A stretch of DNA of 64,000 bases from Reticulitermes speratus (Eukaryota; Arthropoda; Insecta; Blattodea; Rhinotermitidae): positions 19,169,711-19,233,710 of the forward strand of contig JAJKFL010000012.1 of the NCBI GenBank assembly GCA_021186555.1, written 5' to 3'. The translations under genes were made by a program, and so were the position numbers. Position 1 is the first letter of the stretch, and every line of letters begins with the position of its first letter. Below, one piece after another: positions 22,101 to 33,599 of this stretch. Under the pieces are notes generated by a model. The model did not search any database. It saw only the letters and a program-made list of their open reading frames with translations, and was not told where the DNA came from.

Positions 22101-22887
22101 TAGGACGAAGAAAGAGATGGAAGGGACTAAGTAGTGGTAAGAAGAGAAGGAAGTAAAGCAGACGAAAAAGTCGTACTATTTACTGAGAACAGGCCTTCGA
22201 GCTGGACTTGTTTCCTTGGGACTACCTTCCAGTTAACCCCGGGTTATCACAGTGGTAGCCACCTCACCGTAAGTACGTGTATTATTCACAAATCTCTTAT
22301 CTTATAATACCACTTATATTTAACATTGTCTAAGTATCTACCTCGATGTATAACAAATGCTTTAGTAGTGCGTCTCAATGTCTCCTTGTCAGCGACATCC
22401 TCGTTCACATGCGGACATTCTTTACCAAGAAATTGCTTCCTCAATCTGCTAGTTTCCGGACAACCTCAGCAACATGTACTTGACATCGCCTTTGCCTGAA
22501 CACATACTGGGAACTTCCGTTATCCAGTTTCTTTCTGGTTCCTCTCAGTTTTCACACTCCTGACCGAGATACATATGAATTTGATCTCCCACCCAATAAA
22601 CAACAATAAAGATATTATAATTATAAATAGTAGAATTATATCTTGTACTTAGCCCTTGAGAAAATGGATAAGATAATTGTTACCTGCACGATGACGAACG
22701 GCAGTACCAGAAACAACAATAACAGCACTAATAATAATAATAATAATTCAATTCAATTCAATTCAGTTTATTAATGTGCCGGGTCAACAGCCAGATGGCC
22801 AATTACACAAACAGCACAACATACAAACATAAATAACAATGGACAAGGAACAGGACAAAAAAACTAACACAACAAAACAATAATAAT

Positions 22888-22918
<31 letters not shown>

Positions 22919-23518
22919 CAATACAAAAGATTTAACATGGGAAATAGCAGTACATGTGCCATAAATTGTAAACACAGAATAGTTGCAACACTATATACCC
23001 TATAAACATGGTTTGTTTCAGGTATATAATTGTAAATACATTGCATAAAGGCGATAGCTAATAATAGTAATATACGTTAACATTGTCGTGCCCTTCCAAG
23101 TCCCGTGAAGACAGAAGGGATTAAGCAGAAGGCATTGTAAAATGATTTAGATTTGCCTGTACATGAGCCACCCTTGCTCACAAGCAGCTTTTATACCCGT
23201 CTGAGGAGAAGCACTTATGAGTCTTGACTCTGACGGATTTTAAACGCTGATGTTAGTTCCTTTCTTTGTGGGCGCAGTGAAGTGGCTGATATTGTTGTTG
23301 GGAACTTGCTGGACTTGATAGTCGGGTGGTTGGGGGGGGGGGGAGGTTTGAACGTTTGGTAATGTGAGGGACAAACTCGCAGTCAAGTTAGTGCATAGTT
23401 TTATGAAAAACCTTATATCAGAAACATAAATAAACATTCTTCTTTTGTTGTATAGTCTAGGATTTGTTAAAGTAGTGCAGTTCCCACACTAACATTTATA
23501 TGTTCTAATATGTGTACT
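22101..23518. other. No recognisable gene; AT-rich microsatellites
   Basis: Holds (AAT)n at 22730-22745, (AATTC)n at 22745-22767 and (AAT)n at 22886-22912, with unassigned sequence between. Confidence 0.45.
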
Positions 23519-23905
23519 TGTATTTACTGTATGTATTTTGTTTTGTATGTGTATGGGTGTTTTTGTAAGGTGTGGATGTATTTGTAAGGTGTGGATGTTT
23601 TTGTAAGGTGTGATGCTTTTGTAAGGAGTGGATGCTATTGTAAGGTGTGGATGTTTTTGTAATGTGTGTACGGTGTTCTAATGTGTGTACTTGTATTTAC
23701 TGTATGTATTTTGTTTTGTAATTGTGTATAGTTTGTTTTGTATTGTTATTTTTATGTATATTATATGTACATTGATTTGTGTACTGTGTAAGACTACTGC
23801 CACGGTGAAACATTTGTATTGTGTGTACTAGTGTAAGGACTACTGCACGGAACCATTTGTATGTGTGTATAGTGTAAGGACTACTGCCATGGGTGAACCA
23901 ATTGC
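23519..23905. repeat. TG-rich degenerate tandem arrays
   Basis: Three patterns: TGTACTTGTATTTACTGTATG appears twice (23511-23531 and 23690-23710); TGTTTTTGTAAGGTGTGGA is repeated about five times (23568-23660); and GTAAGGACTACTGCCA is repeated about three times (23786-23892). Copies differ by single-base losses. Confidence 0.75.
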
Positions 23906-24817
23906 AGTAAATAATAATAAAATAATAAATAATAATATTATTACTAAAGCCATTTTATTGTTGGTTTCGGAAAATAATACAATAATCGTAATATCATATA
24001 TGCTGCATGTCTTCCTTCACCTTCTGACGTAATGACTAAGTCGACGGAGCAGAGAATTACTGAGACGGTCATTGGAGAATCATTCAGCTAGTTAAAAATT
24101 TTTTCCACTTTTTCTGGAACCCGAGTATTTGTTACGGTGTTCACAAAAGCCCATCACGTAACATGCCGCGTTATGCGAATCCAGTTCTCCAAACTTTCCA
24201 CATATTAATTAAAATTATAATTGTTCTTGATATTATGAGTTATATGAAAACCTGTTAGTAATGTCATGGTATTGGAGGCCATTACTTGAGCGTACACTTT
24301 AAATATCTCAAAAAATGTAATTATGCGAATTTTGAGACGGAATTATCATTAAGAAATTGCGGAAGTGTTTGAATTTTCATTTAAACCGCACGAATTTAAC
24401 GACCACTAGATATGAATGTCTATTTGCCTTTCTGTGCTCACGAGTGTTCGCATCCTGTACTGCGCATGCTTTGTTCGCTTGTGTCATGCGCATGCGCAGT
24501 TATTATCTTGTGGATTGGAGCGCTGTTGCTAGGATATTAAGGAATGTGGGCAAATGATTTGTAGAGGACAAACGCACCTTGATACGACTACACTATGCGT
24601 TAAGTTTTGTGACTTGCTTCATACGTTGTTCGCGTTTTAGTCTGTTTGGAGGTGATCTGATTTTTATTTTAGGTTTTATTCTCAGAATCGTATTCAGGTT
24701 TTATAGCGTACTTGAGGAATTTGGGAAAACTGTAAACAGATGTCATAATAAAAACAAAGCTGGTGAAAGTAAAATATTTGTGAGTTGCGATCTAAACAAC
24801 TAATAGAATTGTAATCT
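23906..24817. other. No recognisable gene
   Basis: AT-rich DNA with (AAT)-like sequence at its start. Frames at 24357-24557 and 24579-24803 show no known domain. Confidence 0.4.
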
Positions 24818-25062
24818 GTGGTCTGTTGGGTAGTTACACGGCGTCGTGTGGTAATTATTTACCGACGTTTCGGAACAACTTGTCGGTCCCATCTTCATGG
24901 GTCAAGATTCCAAGTTGGAAAGAAAGCTTGTGGAATCTTGACCCATGAAGATGGGACCGACACGTTGTCCCGAAACGTCCGTAAATAATTACCACACGAC
25001 GCCGTGTAATTACCCAAAAGACCACAGATTACTTCAACATCGCGGCGGAAGCCTGAAATCAA
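24818..25062. repeat. Palindromic Penelope-like element, 100-bp arms
   Basis: Left arm 24818-24915 and right arm 24929-25028 are nearly perfect mirror images: GACGGCGTCGTG-type blocks surround TAATTATTTACCGACGTTTC at the left and GAAACGTCCGTAAATAATTA at the right. Each arm has TGAAGATGGGACCGAC, stem II GGGAC/GTCCC and GAAAC. An A follows C of the CUGANGA box (CCATGAAGA), so the ribozyme core is altered. The right flank to 25062 (GCGGCGGAAGCCTGAAATCA) recurs inverted at 36735-36760. Confidence 0.78.
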
Positions 25063-25633
25063 AACTAATAGAATTATCCACGATGAAACACAAAACGTAC
25101 GCGGGCCACAGGTGTTTTAAGGACAATTGTTTGGGAAACGCTGTCCTGGAAGACAAAATGGATGTTGAGAGCTCAGAGTTTTAGAAATTCCTTTGAAGCA
25201 CAGATACGTTTTGCGCATCTCTGACTTGATGTTTTATGCTCTGGTAGCCAAACTGAAGTTTCATCGTGTTTTATAAAAGAACGAGGAAGCAGTTCCGTAA
25301 ACAACCTTGTGTTGTGTGTGAGTGTAAGGACCTTACATTGTAGCGTATCGTATGTAATAGGATAGGGTTTATGAATGTGTGTGTTTCTCCTGTCGTAGTA
25401 ATGCCGACGAACTTGCGGAGGTAGCAGGACTGTTCGAAACTGTCCATCCGAAGGCTATAAGCTGCAGCTTGACTCACTGTTCTAAAGGAGAAAGTAGCGA
25501 AATGGAAAAATAACATGTAAAACAGATAAACGAAGGGAAGGGAGTCGGTAAACGTTTAATATACGTAAGAAATCTTTCTTAGATAAAATGCAATGGAATT
25601 TTCTATTAATATTTAGGCCTGTATTTGACAATT
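25063..25633. other. No recognisable gene
   Basis: No domain, exon or repeat recognised. Confidence 0.4.
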
Positions 25634-25893
25634 GCCGATCCCAGTGGCCGCGCGGACTAAGACGTGGGTCTGCGGCCGCTCGCTTGGTGGGATTGCGGGT
25701 TCGAATCCCGCCGGGGGCATGTATGTCTTATGTGAGTGCTGTGTGTTGTCAGGTAGAGGTCTCTGAGTAGGGCTGATCACTCGTCCAGAGGAGTCCTACC
25801 GAGTGTGGTGTGTCTAATTGATTGTGATCGTGAAGCCTGGATAATGAGGAGGCCCTGGCCCACTAGGGGCTATAGCGCCATTGGGGGAAAAAA
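25634..25893 (+). mobile_element. SINE-A copy, full length
   Basis: Head CCGATCCCAGTGGCCGCGCG, B box GGGTTCGAATCCC at 25698-25710, body TGTGTGTTGTCAGGTAGAGG and TCCAGAGGAGTCCTACCGAG, end AGGGGCTATAGCGCCATTGG plus an A-run. Imperfect direct repeats TATTTGACAA (25622-25631) and TATTTGGCAA (about 25899) flank it. Confidence 0.88.
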
Positions 25894-27061
25894 GTTTGAT
25901 ATTTGGCAAAGTTTTAAGTCGTGCTGCATTTCCGTATCCGTTCTGGACAGTTGCTATAAATTAAAGTAATCGATTCACAAAGTCTTTTATTTATTACCTT
26001 TCATTTCTTATTAGGGCTGTAAAGTGTATGAAGGAAATAACGCGACAAATACAAACTCTGAAACTCTGCACTGTTTACCGGTTAGTCAGCTAGTATTAAT
26101 TCACAAATCAACGCCATGAAACAGATTCCTTCTTAAAAATAAGCTGGTATTTGTCCGTCTGGCTAAGAAATTCACTGCCTTGTATTGAATGTAAGATTCA
26201 TCGTGCAGCTTTCAATGTTCCACCACTGGACCCTGTTCTGAACCAAATAACTCCATCCCACTTTGTCACACGCTGTTTCTTTAAGGCACAGTCAAAGTCT
26301 TCTTCTTATGTTTGTCTACTTCTGTCAAGTGATATCTTAACTTTAGTTTTCCCGATCAAAATTTTGTATTAATTTTTTACTGCCACCGTAGTTTTACTTA
26401 TCCCATCTACCTTAGCCACCTTGTATTGATAAGGAACAACCTAAAAATAATGAATATCTTCATTACATAATTTTCTGCAGTCACTGGTTACTGCTCTCCT
26501 CGTGCGTCTAAGTATCGTCCTCAGCACCTAGTTTTTAAAACACCATCCACCCATGTTCTTTTCTTGCTTTTAGAGACAAAGTTACACATGCACACACAAA
26601 CACACACACAAACACACACACACATAACAGGTAAAATCTTCAGGGATGACATCCCGTTTCTTATTGTAAACCAGTTATTCCAAAAAGATATCAGTGAAGA
26701 GGTATGTTGTGCCGCAAGGTTCGATCCTCCGAACCTCCCACTGATTCGAACGATCGTTCCCTGGGGCGCAATTAACTTAGAACCGGGCGTCAGGGCTTGG
26801 AGTCCCGAAACCCGATCCGGTAGCGTGCCACCACCTCCCGTATAGGTATTTAATATAAAAAGGACACAGAGGCCGCGGGAGGTCGGTCTCTACGATTGAC
26901 TTCTCGGGTTTTCGGAGCGAATGGGTTTCGTAAGGGGGTAAAGAGCAGTATGCTGTTTATATAAATCTACAAAAACAATATTATTAATTCAAAAAAAGTT
27001 ACATTATTTTACATTAGTAAGGACGAGGCGACAACGGCATATTTGCTTTAGTTCCGCATAT
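25894..27061. other. No recognisable gene; (CA)n microsatellite
   Basis: Degenerate (CA)n at 26587-26625. 26080-26130 faintly resembles LINE-F (GTCAGCTAGT, ACAGATTCCTTCTTAA). A GC-rich block at 26710-26840 contains tRNA-like fragments, but no SINE was recognised. Confidence 0.4.
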
Positions 27062-27345
27062 TAACCCAACCAACCAAACTAAACCAAACCAAACCAAACC
27101 ACCAGGGACATTAGTGTCTCGAAAAGTAAACCTTCCTACCTCGTGAGATTGACACGATGGTTATTATGAGCAGCGCTGTGTTGGCCTCCATCTTTGGACC
27201 GGTTGGTCCCCCCTCAGGATGATGATGATCTGGTCCCCTCGTGGTTCGTGACCGAGACACCCCTCGGTCTCGGCAACCAGCGGATCGACGACGGTCGACG
27301 TAGTATGATGTCAAAAGACGCAAAGACCCCCTCCCCAACCTTTGG
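27062..27345 (-). mobile_element. Probable retroposon 3' end with (GGTTT)n-type tail
   Basis: A GC-rich minus-strand segment (27111-27345, open for 75 codons but with no recognised domain) ends at a simple repeat that reads TTTGGTTTGGTTTGG on the minus strand (27062-27100). A GC-rich body joined to a 5-bp-unit tail is typical of LINE or LINE-mobilised 3' ends. The family is unknown. Confidence 0.5.
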
Positions 27346-27671
27346 CTAACCTTTTATATCCATAGTTTTCCGCATTCGCATTCGCAACCAATGTCAGCGT
27401 TTTATTGTTTAGCGACCTCGTCCAAGCGTCGCAACCACCTCTGATCAGCATAATTATTTCCTCATAACTCTACAAGGTTTCTTCACCTACATGCTGGCTC
27501 AACAATTTGCGCTGTTTCCTGGTTTTCACAATATCCAACTTACACATACCTTACAACATTTCGTTTAACCTGTGTGGTTGGTTTTCACATTAATTAATTA
27601 ATTATACCATAAATGTCACTACATTATAAGGTACAACTTTTGTTACAAAAACAGTTCTGTTTTTACAAAAA

Positions 27672-27712
27672 TTCGCTACATGTTTCGACCAATAAGGTCA
27701 TTATCAGGCAAA
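27672..27712 (-). ncRNA. Hammerhead-like motif (left arm)
   Basis: Minus strand: stem I TTTGC (27712-27708) with GCGAA (27676-27672, one G-U), core CTGATAA (27707-27701; consensus CTGANGA, so G is replaced by A), stem II GACC/GGTC, GAAA, stem III CATG, UA. Well folded, but the core substitution predicts inactivity. Confidence 0.5.
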
Positions 27713-27759
27713 GCTGTTACAAAATCAGTACTTCCGTCTTTTTTATGTCTTGTAATAGC

Positions 27760-27800
27760 TTCGCCTGATGATGGCCTTATTGGTCGAAATATTTAAAGAA
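27760..27800 (+). ncRNA. Hammerhead-like motif (right arm)
   Basis: CTGATGA at 27765-27771 matches the core consensus, stem II GGCC/GGTC, GAAA 27786-27789. Stem III and the 3' strand of stem I have decayed (TATTTAAAGAA). Upstream TTCGC keeps the strand that would pair with GCGAA. A C-for-T change relative to the left arm keeps pairing with the same G. Confidence 0.45.
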
Positions 27801-27840
27801 TTTAAAAAAAACAGAATTTTTTTTATAATAAAAGTTTTTT

Positions 27841-28622
27841 TAACTGATTTTTTCGGAATAATTGAGTCGCAACAGGTAGAGTTACAGTTTTGTACACATT
27901 TTGTATATTCTGTTCTTCACGTTTTTAGATTGGAGAGAGGAAGGCAGATATAAAGGATGTCAATTTCCCTTAAGTCTAAATGTTCTGCTTCGGCATTTAT
28001 TGGGAAGTATATTATGCCTGTCTGCCCTTCGCATTATGAACCTTCTACTAACCCTGGTGTCTTATGGCGACCTGTGCTTCTTTGGAAAGGTTGGATGCAC
28101 TGAATAACTGCTGCAGACGGACCGCAGTAACAAACAAGTCCCATGATGTGGTAAAAGTTAACTGGTTCTCGTAACTTGTGAATCAACTTCACAAGTTTTA
28201 ATTCCTATTTCTTGTGGCAACAAAGCGAAGGATTCGAAGAGACTTCGAGGAAGCAGAAAAGAAAAACTATCCAGGCGGTCTCTGAGGTGATGAAACTGAC
28301 ACTTGTTTCTGTATTGGTTTAGAGCTCCCGTGTTTTCTTTCGTTGTGAAGCTTTCGCAAAGAAAATTTGCAAAAATACGCACATTTGCTTCGCCATGTCT
28401 GCCTGTCTCTCTGAAAGTAAGAATTCTAGAATCTCTCAAGGGATTTCCATGAAATTTGGTAGAACACAGCTTTGTATTCGGAAATTCCCGGTTTCAAAGC
28501 CTGAGGCCGTCTATCATGACTGGCATTATCATAGTTTTTCTCAGTCCGTCAAAGCAAATGTTGGAATAGTACATAAAATTAGGCCACGACCACTTCCTCA
28601 CAGACCTTCTCCCGTTCATTGT
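27841..28622. other. No recognisable gene
   Basis: Frames at 27768-28107 and 28158-28439 show no known domain. 28385-28465 resembles 3620-3740, possibly an old dispersed repeat. Confidence 0.4.
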
Positions 28623-29540
28623 TTATTGATAATCGTACCATATGACGCTATATGTTCTGGGCTGCTGAGAGCATGTTTATTGATAATCGTACCATATGAC
28701 GCTATATGTTCTGGGCTGCTGAGAGCATGTTTATTGATAATCGTACCATATGACGCTATATGTTCTGGGCTGCTGAGAGCATGTTTATTGATAATCGTAC
28801 CATATGACGCTATATGTTCTGGGCTGCTGAGAGCATGTTTATTGATAATCGTACCATATGACGCTATATGTTCTGGGCTGCTGAGAGCATGTTTATTGAT
28901 AATCGTACCATATGACGCTATATGTTCTGGGCTGCTGAGAGCATGTTTATTGATAATCGTACCATATGACGCTATATGTTCTGGGCTGCTGAGAGCATGT
29001 TTATTGATAATCGTACCATATGACGCTATATGTTCTGGGCTGCTGAGAGCATGTTTATTGATAATCGTACCATATGACGCTATATGTTCTGGGCTGCTGA
29101 GAGCATGTTTATTGATAATCGTACCATATGACGCTATATGTTCTGGGCTGCTGAGAGCATGTTTATTGATAATCGTACCATATGACGCTATATGTTCTGG
29201 GCTGCTGAGAGCATGTTTATTGATAATCGTACCATATGACGCTATATGTTCTGGGCTGCTGAGAGCATGTTTATTGATAATCGTACCATATGACGCTATA
29301 TGTTCTGGGCTGCTGAGAGCATGTTTATTGATAATCGTACCATATGACGCTATATGTTCTGGGCTGCTGAGAGCATGTTTATTGATAATCGTACCATATG
29401 ACGCTATATGTTCTGGGCTGCTGAGAGCATGTTTATTGATAATCGTACCATATGACGCTATATGTTCTGGGCTGCTGAGAGCATGTTTATTGATAATCGT
29501 ACCATATGACGCTATATGTTCTGGGCTGCTGAGAGCATGT
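28623..29540. repeat. Perfect 54-bp minisatellite, 17 copies
   Basis: Seventeen head-to-tail copies of a 54-bp unit (TTATTGATAATCGTACCATA ... GCTGAGAGCATGT), identical as far as I can read. Because 54 is a multiple of three and one frame has no stop, the array is open as an 18-residue repeat (LLIIVPYDAICSGLLRAC) within a 389-codon frame at 28395-29564. The frame has no domain or upstream gene structure, so I treat it as a by-product. Identity of all copies points to very recent expansion or homogenisation. Confidence 0.95.
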
Positions 29541-29737
29541 TTAAATGAGCTACAAATAAATTAAATCTAAAATCGTGTTTACTACATGTCTTGCCCAGCT
29601 TGTCTTTCTTGATATACGCACGAAACAGTTAAGCGAGCAAATTATGTCTATTCATTGTGAAATTTTACCCATACATCTGCGAGTTCACCTTCAGTCTGAA
29701 TATTGTTTTCACTATTACAATAACGCACATCTTCAGT

Positions 29738-29908
29738 TGGCCCTGGGGTCGACTCAGTCTCTAACAGAAATGAGTACCAGGAGTACCAGGCCGGTGCGTT
29801 GGGCTGACCTTACCACCTTCATGGGCCGACTGTCTAGAAATCCGGGAGCCTCAGCCTCTTGGAACCCTAAGGGCCTGTCTAGGCCTGTAATGGGATTGAT
29901 TTACCTTT
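29738..29908 (+). mobile_element. SINE-C fragment, 5' truncated
   Basis: TTGGCCCTGGGGTCGACTCA, CTAACAGAAATGAGTACCAG, ACCACCTTCATGGGCCGACT and GGAACCCTAAGGGCCTGTCT match the plus-oriented SINE-C at 47957-48165. It lacks the tRNA head and starts within the body, as 5'-truncated retroposons do. Confidence 0.78.
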
Positions 29909-30486
29909 ACCTTACATATTCAGTTAGTCCTACCTTAATAAGACCACAACAAATGCTGTTGCTAAAGGTACTGTTATGGATGTAATTGGCACGCATTGCT
30001 TTAGAATTCCTATTTCAATAGCAAAATGTTTGCTTTTATCGTATATCGTCTATATGTACGTTGGTTTCAGAAAGCACTAATGAGCTCGTAGGGTGATATA
30101 TGCCGTATGTCTGGAAATTCTAAGGAACCGACTTGGTCAATGGTGCGGGAGCCCTTTTGAGATGCCAATGGTCATTTAGTTACCCAAGAAATTCCCAGAC
30201 TTTTATGCAATTCCGAACGGCCATTACCTTGCTCGCAGGTTCCCACCATTACATTACATCCTGATCTCTACAAATTACATATTTACACAGTAAATTTTCA
30301 AGATTCATTCTTTCCTAAATTTATGAACGACTTTGATAACAATTTGTTACTAATAAGCACGGTGTTGGAGGTCACCACATATGCTTAGCTTTAAACCCCC
30401 ATTTTTAAGTATTCAAACATGACAGTTGGGGTAGATCGTTAGGCGACAACTTAGTGCTGTCTTATTACCGTGTATTTTATATATCT
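29909..30486. other. No recognisable gene
   Basis: Nothing identified. Confidence 0.4.
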
Positions 30487-30545
30487 TATGCGGACAAATT
30501 TACACAGTTTTATGTTATTTAACACAATTTTTATTATTAAATGCT

Positions 30546-30588
30546 GCCCAACATGTTTCTAGCCTATATAAGACTCATCTTCAGGGGC
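30546..30588 (-). ncRNA. Hammerhead ribozyme motif (left arm)
   Basis: Minus strand: GCCC (30588-30585), CTGAAGA (30584-30578), stem II AGTC/GGCT with G-U pair, GAAA (30559-30556), stem III CATG, UU (cleavage predicted between 30550 and 30549), GGGC (30549-30546) pairing with GCCC. Confidence 0.6.
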
Positions 30589-30820
30589 TCTTTCGTTGAA
30601 ATTAAAACAGCTATATTATTGGTATATAAAATTCTTAAAATGCCGTTAGATGTACTTGGTTATTGATATCTGTAACAGTCATTCTGCTTTCACTATAGAT
30701 TTGTTGGAGGCTATAGTGAAAGCAGAATGACTGTTACAGATACCAATAACCAGGTACATCTAACGGCATTTTAAGAATTGTATATACCAATAATATAGCT
30801 GTTGTAATTTCAACAAAAGA

Positions 30821-30863
30821 GCCCCTGAAGATGAGCCTTATATAGGCTAGAAACATGTTGGGC
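30821..30863 (+). ncRNA. Hammerhead ribozyme motif (right arm)
   Basis: Mirror of the left-arm motif: GCCC 30821-30824, CTGAAGA 30825-30831, stem II AGCC/GGCT (fully Watson-Crick here), GAAA 30850-30853, CATG 30854-30857, UU, cleavage predicted before 30860, GGGC 30860-30863. Confidence 0.62.
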
Positions 30864-30922
30864 AGCATTTAATAATAAAAATTGTGTTAAATAACATAAA
30901 ACTGTGTACATTTGTCTGCATA

Positions 30923-32589
30923 ACATATATATAATTAAAAATGTATGGCACAAGTAACGTAAAGTTTACCGTGTATTTGTTATGAAATGCAGAACTGAAC
31001 GCAACAAATACACTAGTTGAGGGATGAAAACGTAATTGTCTGTACTTTTATTTCCTATACGCTTGTTTATTCATTATCAGTTATTGCCATTAAGGTTTAT
31101 TTTAATATAGTTATGTACAAGGTTATTACAATTGCAGATTGCGTTGAACAAAATGGCAGCATTAAACTTTAACAACTTTAAATTTTATATTTTTAACCCT
31201 TTTATTTTTATATGCATAAGTGTTGTGTTGATATATGAAATATTGTATCTCTGTATACATTTCTTTGTAATTACCCGAGGTCCCTTGACAATAGCCCAAG
31301 AGGGCCGAAACATGTAGCAGACTAATTACAATTAGGTGTGTCTTCCTAAATAAAGTGTATTTTTTTATTCCTGTGTTTCATAAGCGCTATTCAATACAGT
31401 ATAACATGTGTGTATATGGCTGTGTTGGACACAGCAGTTGTGGGAGGTTAAGCTGTTCTGAAGAGCTAGGATGAATATAATGGTGTGGTGATTCTTCCTT
31501 TTACTGTTGTTTGTGTTTTTGTGTTGCCTTCCCGTTGTATTGTTAGACACGGTTTATGCCTTCCGCTGTTTCATTTGTATGTTGCATTTCATTTCAGATT
31601 TATGGAACTGGCAGCTTGCACGATTCCCATTGTTCTTTCCATGTAGTACAAATAATGCAAGACTGCCTTGTCAGCTTGCAGTTGCAGCACTGTGTCTGGG
31701 ATTTGATATCGGTAAGGAGTTGTGACATAGCACAGAGAAGTTACTGTAGTTCTGGGGCTTTTATGGCTGTGAAATTGAGCTGACTGTTCGTCTGGGATAT
31801 TGCGTCCGACGTTTAGGGACAGCGTGTTTGTTCCGTATTCAAGGTTCAAATATCCAATTAAAAATGCAGGTATACGTGCCAGCCAATCACAAGTCACATT
31901 CACCCTTTTATATTCCCATATCCTCCCTGTCCCGGCCTTCTTAATTGGAAATTAGACCCTTGAAAATGGTAACACCACGCTGTCCCGAAACGTCGGACAC
32001 CAATTACCCAGTGACGCGGCGCCACATTCCAGAAGAATTAGGAAGTTAATATATTCGAATTTGATTGGAAGCTGCGAAGGATGCCATAAAGATGCATTAC
32101 TGAGGTTGTATTTACCTTCTATTGACAAACAGGATACAAATTGAGAACAAACACCAGTGACACAACAGCTAACAGAAGTAAGGGCTAGTGTTGCCAAATG
32201 TTGCCAACTGTATAAAATAAAAACCGATCACAAGTGTAAATAGAGTTAAATAATTCATCATCTCGGTGAACGACTTTCAGGACACCCGGTAGTGTTCACA
32301 AGAGCCCTCTAGTTGTCCCCATTCTCACTCACTTGAACCGATTCCAGATATACACGTTTCCATAATATTATTTTAATATTATCCCTCTTTGCTTAGGTGT
32401 CTCTAGGAGTCACATCATTAAACACTTTTCCACTTATTAGTGTCGTGAAATAACGTTGGTGTACCGCACTTGAACACAGTGATGTCACAACCGACTGCAC
32501 AAACCGCGTGGCCAAGATTATAGGCCTACACGACTTTGCCGTAGACTCTGTATCGACTTAATAGGAAGCTGCAGACTTATGGAAGCGGG
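30923..32589. other. No gene; scattered Penelope-like relics
   Basis: 31278-31320 has a decayed hammerhead motif (GCCC/GGGC stem II, CCGAAACATGTAGCAG). 31925-32030 has a relic arm (CCCGAAACGTCGGACACC, then GACGCGGCGCCACATTCC). Frames around 31507-31903 and 31952-32197 are incidental. Confidence 0.45.
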
Positions 32590-32980
32590 TGTGAATATGA
32601 ATGGCGTGCTTTAGTTCGTAGGAAGGTATGAAAAAATTAAAAGGTTCGAAATGACACCATTAGAGCAACTATGGATGTAGGGAAGAATATATTGGAAGCA
32701 ATTGGATAAAAACGGTTACGGTGGTTTGGACATGCAAAGAGAATGCCAGGAAATAGATTGGTTTGGAGAATAGCAGAATGAGAACCAGAGGGAACACGAA
32801 GGAAGGGAAGACGCGAAGAAAGATGGATGGATGGACAGAGGAAGACGGAGAATGACTAAACATATACTGACAGAAGAGGGTACTGGAGACAGCGGCATGT
32901 GGAGGAACTTTGAGTGAAGGAAAACCACTGTCCAATGGAAAATCTTGGATGGATGTATGAATGAATGAATGAATTAATTA
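32590..32980 (+). mobile_element. LINE 3' end with (GAAT)n tail
   Basis: Translating across frame breaks, 32700-32860 gives the pattern RWFGHAKRMPGNRLVWRI and EPEGTRRKGR, the C-terminal block common in insect non-LTR retrotransposons (W.GH..R...R.....W.P.G.R..GRP). The tail is ATGAATGAATGAATGAATT at 32957-32977. The ORF is broken and 5' truncated. It is distinct from LINE-F and from the LINE at 43089-43690. Confidence 0.6.
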
Positions 32981-33007
32981 ATATTAAGATACATAAGTCC
33001 ACTCTTC

Positions 33008-33050
33008 TACCCTGAAGATGGATGCAGCACTTTTCTCTGAAACGTTGGTA
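33008..33050 (+). ncRNA. Solitary hammerhead-like motif
   Basis: TACC 33008-33011, CTGAAGA 33012-33018, GAAA 33039-33042, CG palindromic stem III, UU, GGTA 33047-33050, which pairs with TACC. Stem II is not convincing (20 nt with no clear helix). An ACACGGTGTCACGTC end follows at 33066-33080, as in related palindromes. Only one arm is present. Confidence 0.45.
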
Positions 33051-33090
33051 CTCGTCTACCAAACTACACGGTGTCACGTCTAGAATATAA

Positions 33091-33599
33091 TTTTAATATT
33101 CGCCGTGAAAACTTCAAAAGTTAATGAAAGAGCAATTTTTTCTTATATTGATATTGGTTGATGTATTAATTTCATGAAAGATATTTTATTTGAGGTTTCT
33201 TTCAAGCACGGCTTCAGCACGCCGTCCTGTGTGCATGCGTGAGGAAAACATCAAGCCAGGGCTTTGACAGACAGCCTTGATTCCCACTGGCTGTCAGCTA
33301 ATTCCGTTAAGTAATACATCAACATAAACTGATAAGTTATTGATGCTCTGAATTAGTGAGACAAGAACTCACGGGCTCCTTAGACATTTATCCGTATGGT
33401 AACAGATGTGGCGTAATTTTGAAAATGGGAATACAGGCCACGACATGAGTAATATTAAATGAAACCTTTTAAGTTAATGAAGCTCGTTCTTCGTTTCCTT
33501 CATAATAATGTCACAAAACAAGATGTCACTTAATTACGGATCTACAAAGCGTATGTATGCTACCCTTCCTTGAACATGATCACAAAAACAGAACCATTA
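33091..33599. other. No recognisable gene
   Basis: Nothing identified. Confidence 0.4.

Larger units (their letters stand above)
27638..27840. repeat. Palindromic Penelope-like element
   Basis: The left arm (27638-27716) and right arm (27748-27840) are inverted copies with hammerhead cores facing outward. GACCAATAAGGTCATTATCAG at the left mirrors CTGATGATGGCCTTATTGGTC at the right. The single arm at 44400-44530 belongs to the same family. Confidence 0.72.
30487..30922. repeat. Largest palindrome: 212-bp arms, Penelope-like
   Basis: Arms 30487-30698 and 30711-30922 are inverted copies with only scattered mismatches, separated by 12 bp (ATTTGTTGGAGG). Outer ends read ATGCGGACAAATTTACACAG and its mirror CTGTGTACATTTGTCTGCAT. 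Each arm holds a complete hammerhead motif at about 60-100 bp from its outer end, pointing outward. A transcript would form a very long hairpin. There is no ORF. Confidence 0.85.

Noticed and set aside
27062..27102. Telomeric repeat
   Set aside because: The unit is CCAAA/GGTTT-like and short; insect telomeres are TTAGG. It is better explained as a retroposon tail.
28623..29540. CRISPR-like array
   Set aside because: Units are contiguous and identical with no unique spacers, in a eukaryotic context.
28395..29564. 389-codon ORF as a repeat protein
   Set aside because: Almost entirely the 54-bp minisatellite; no domain, signal or splice context. The open frame follows from a unit length divisible by three.
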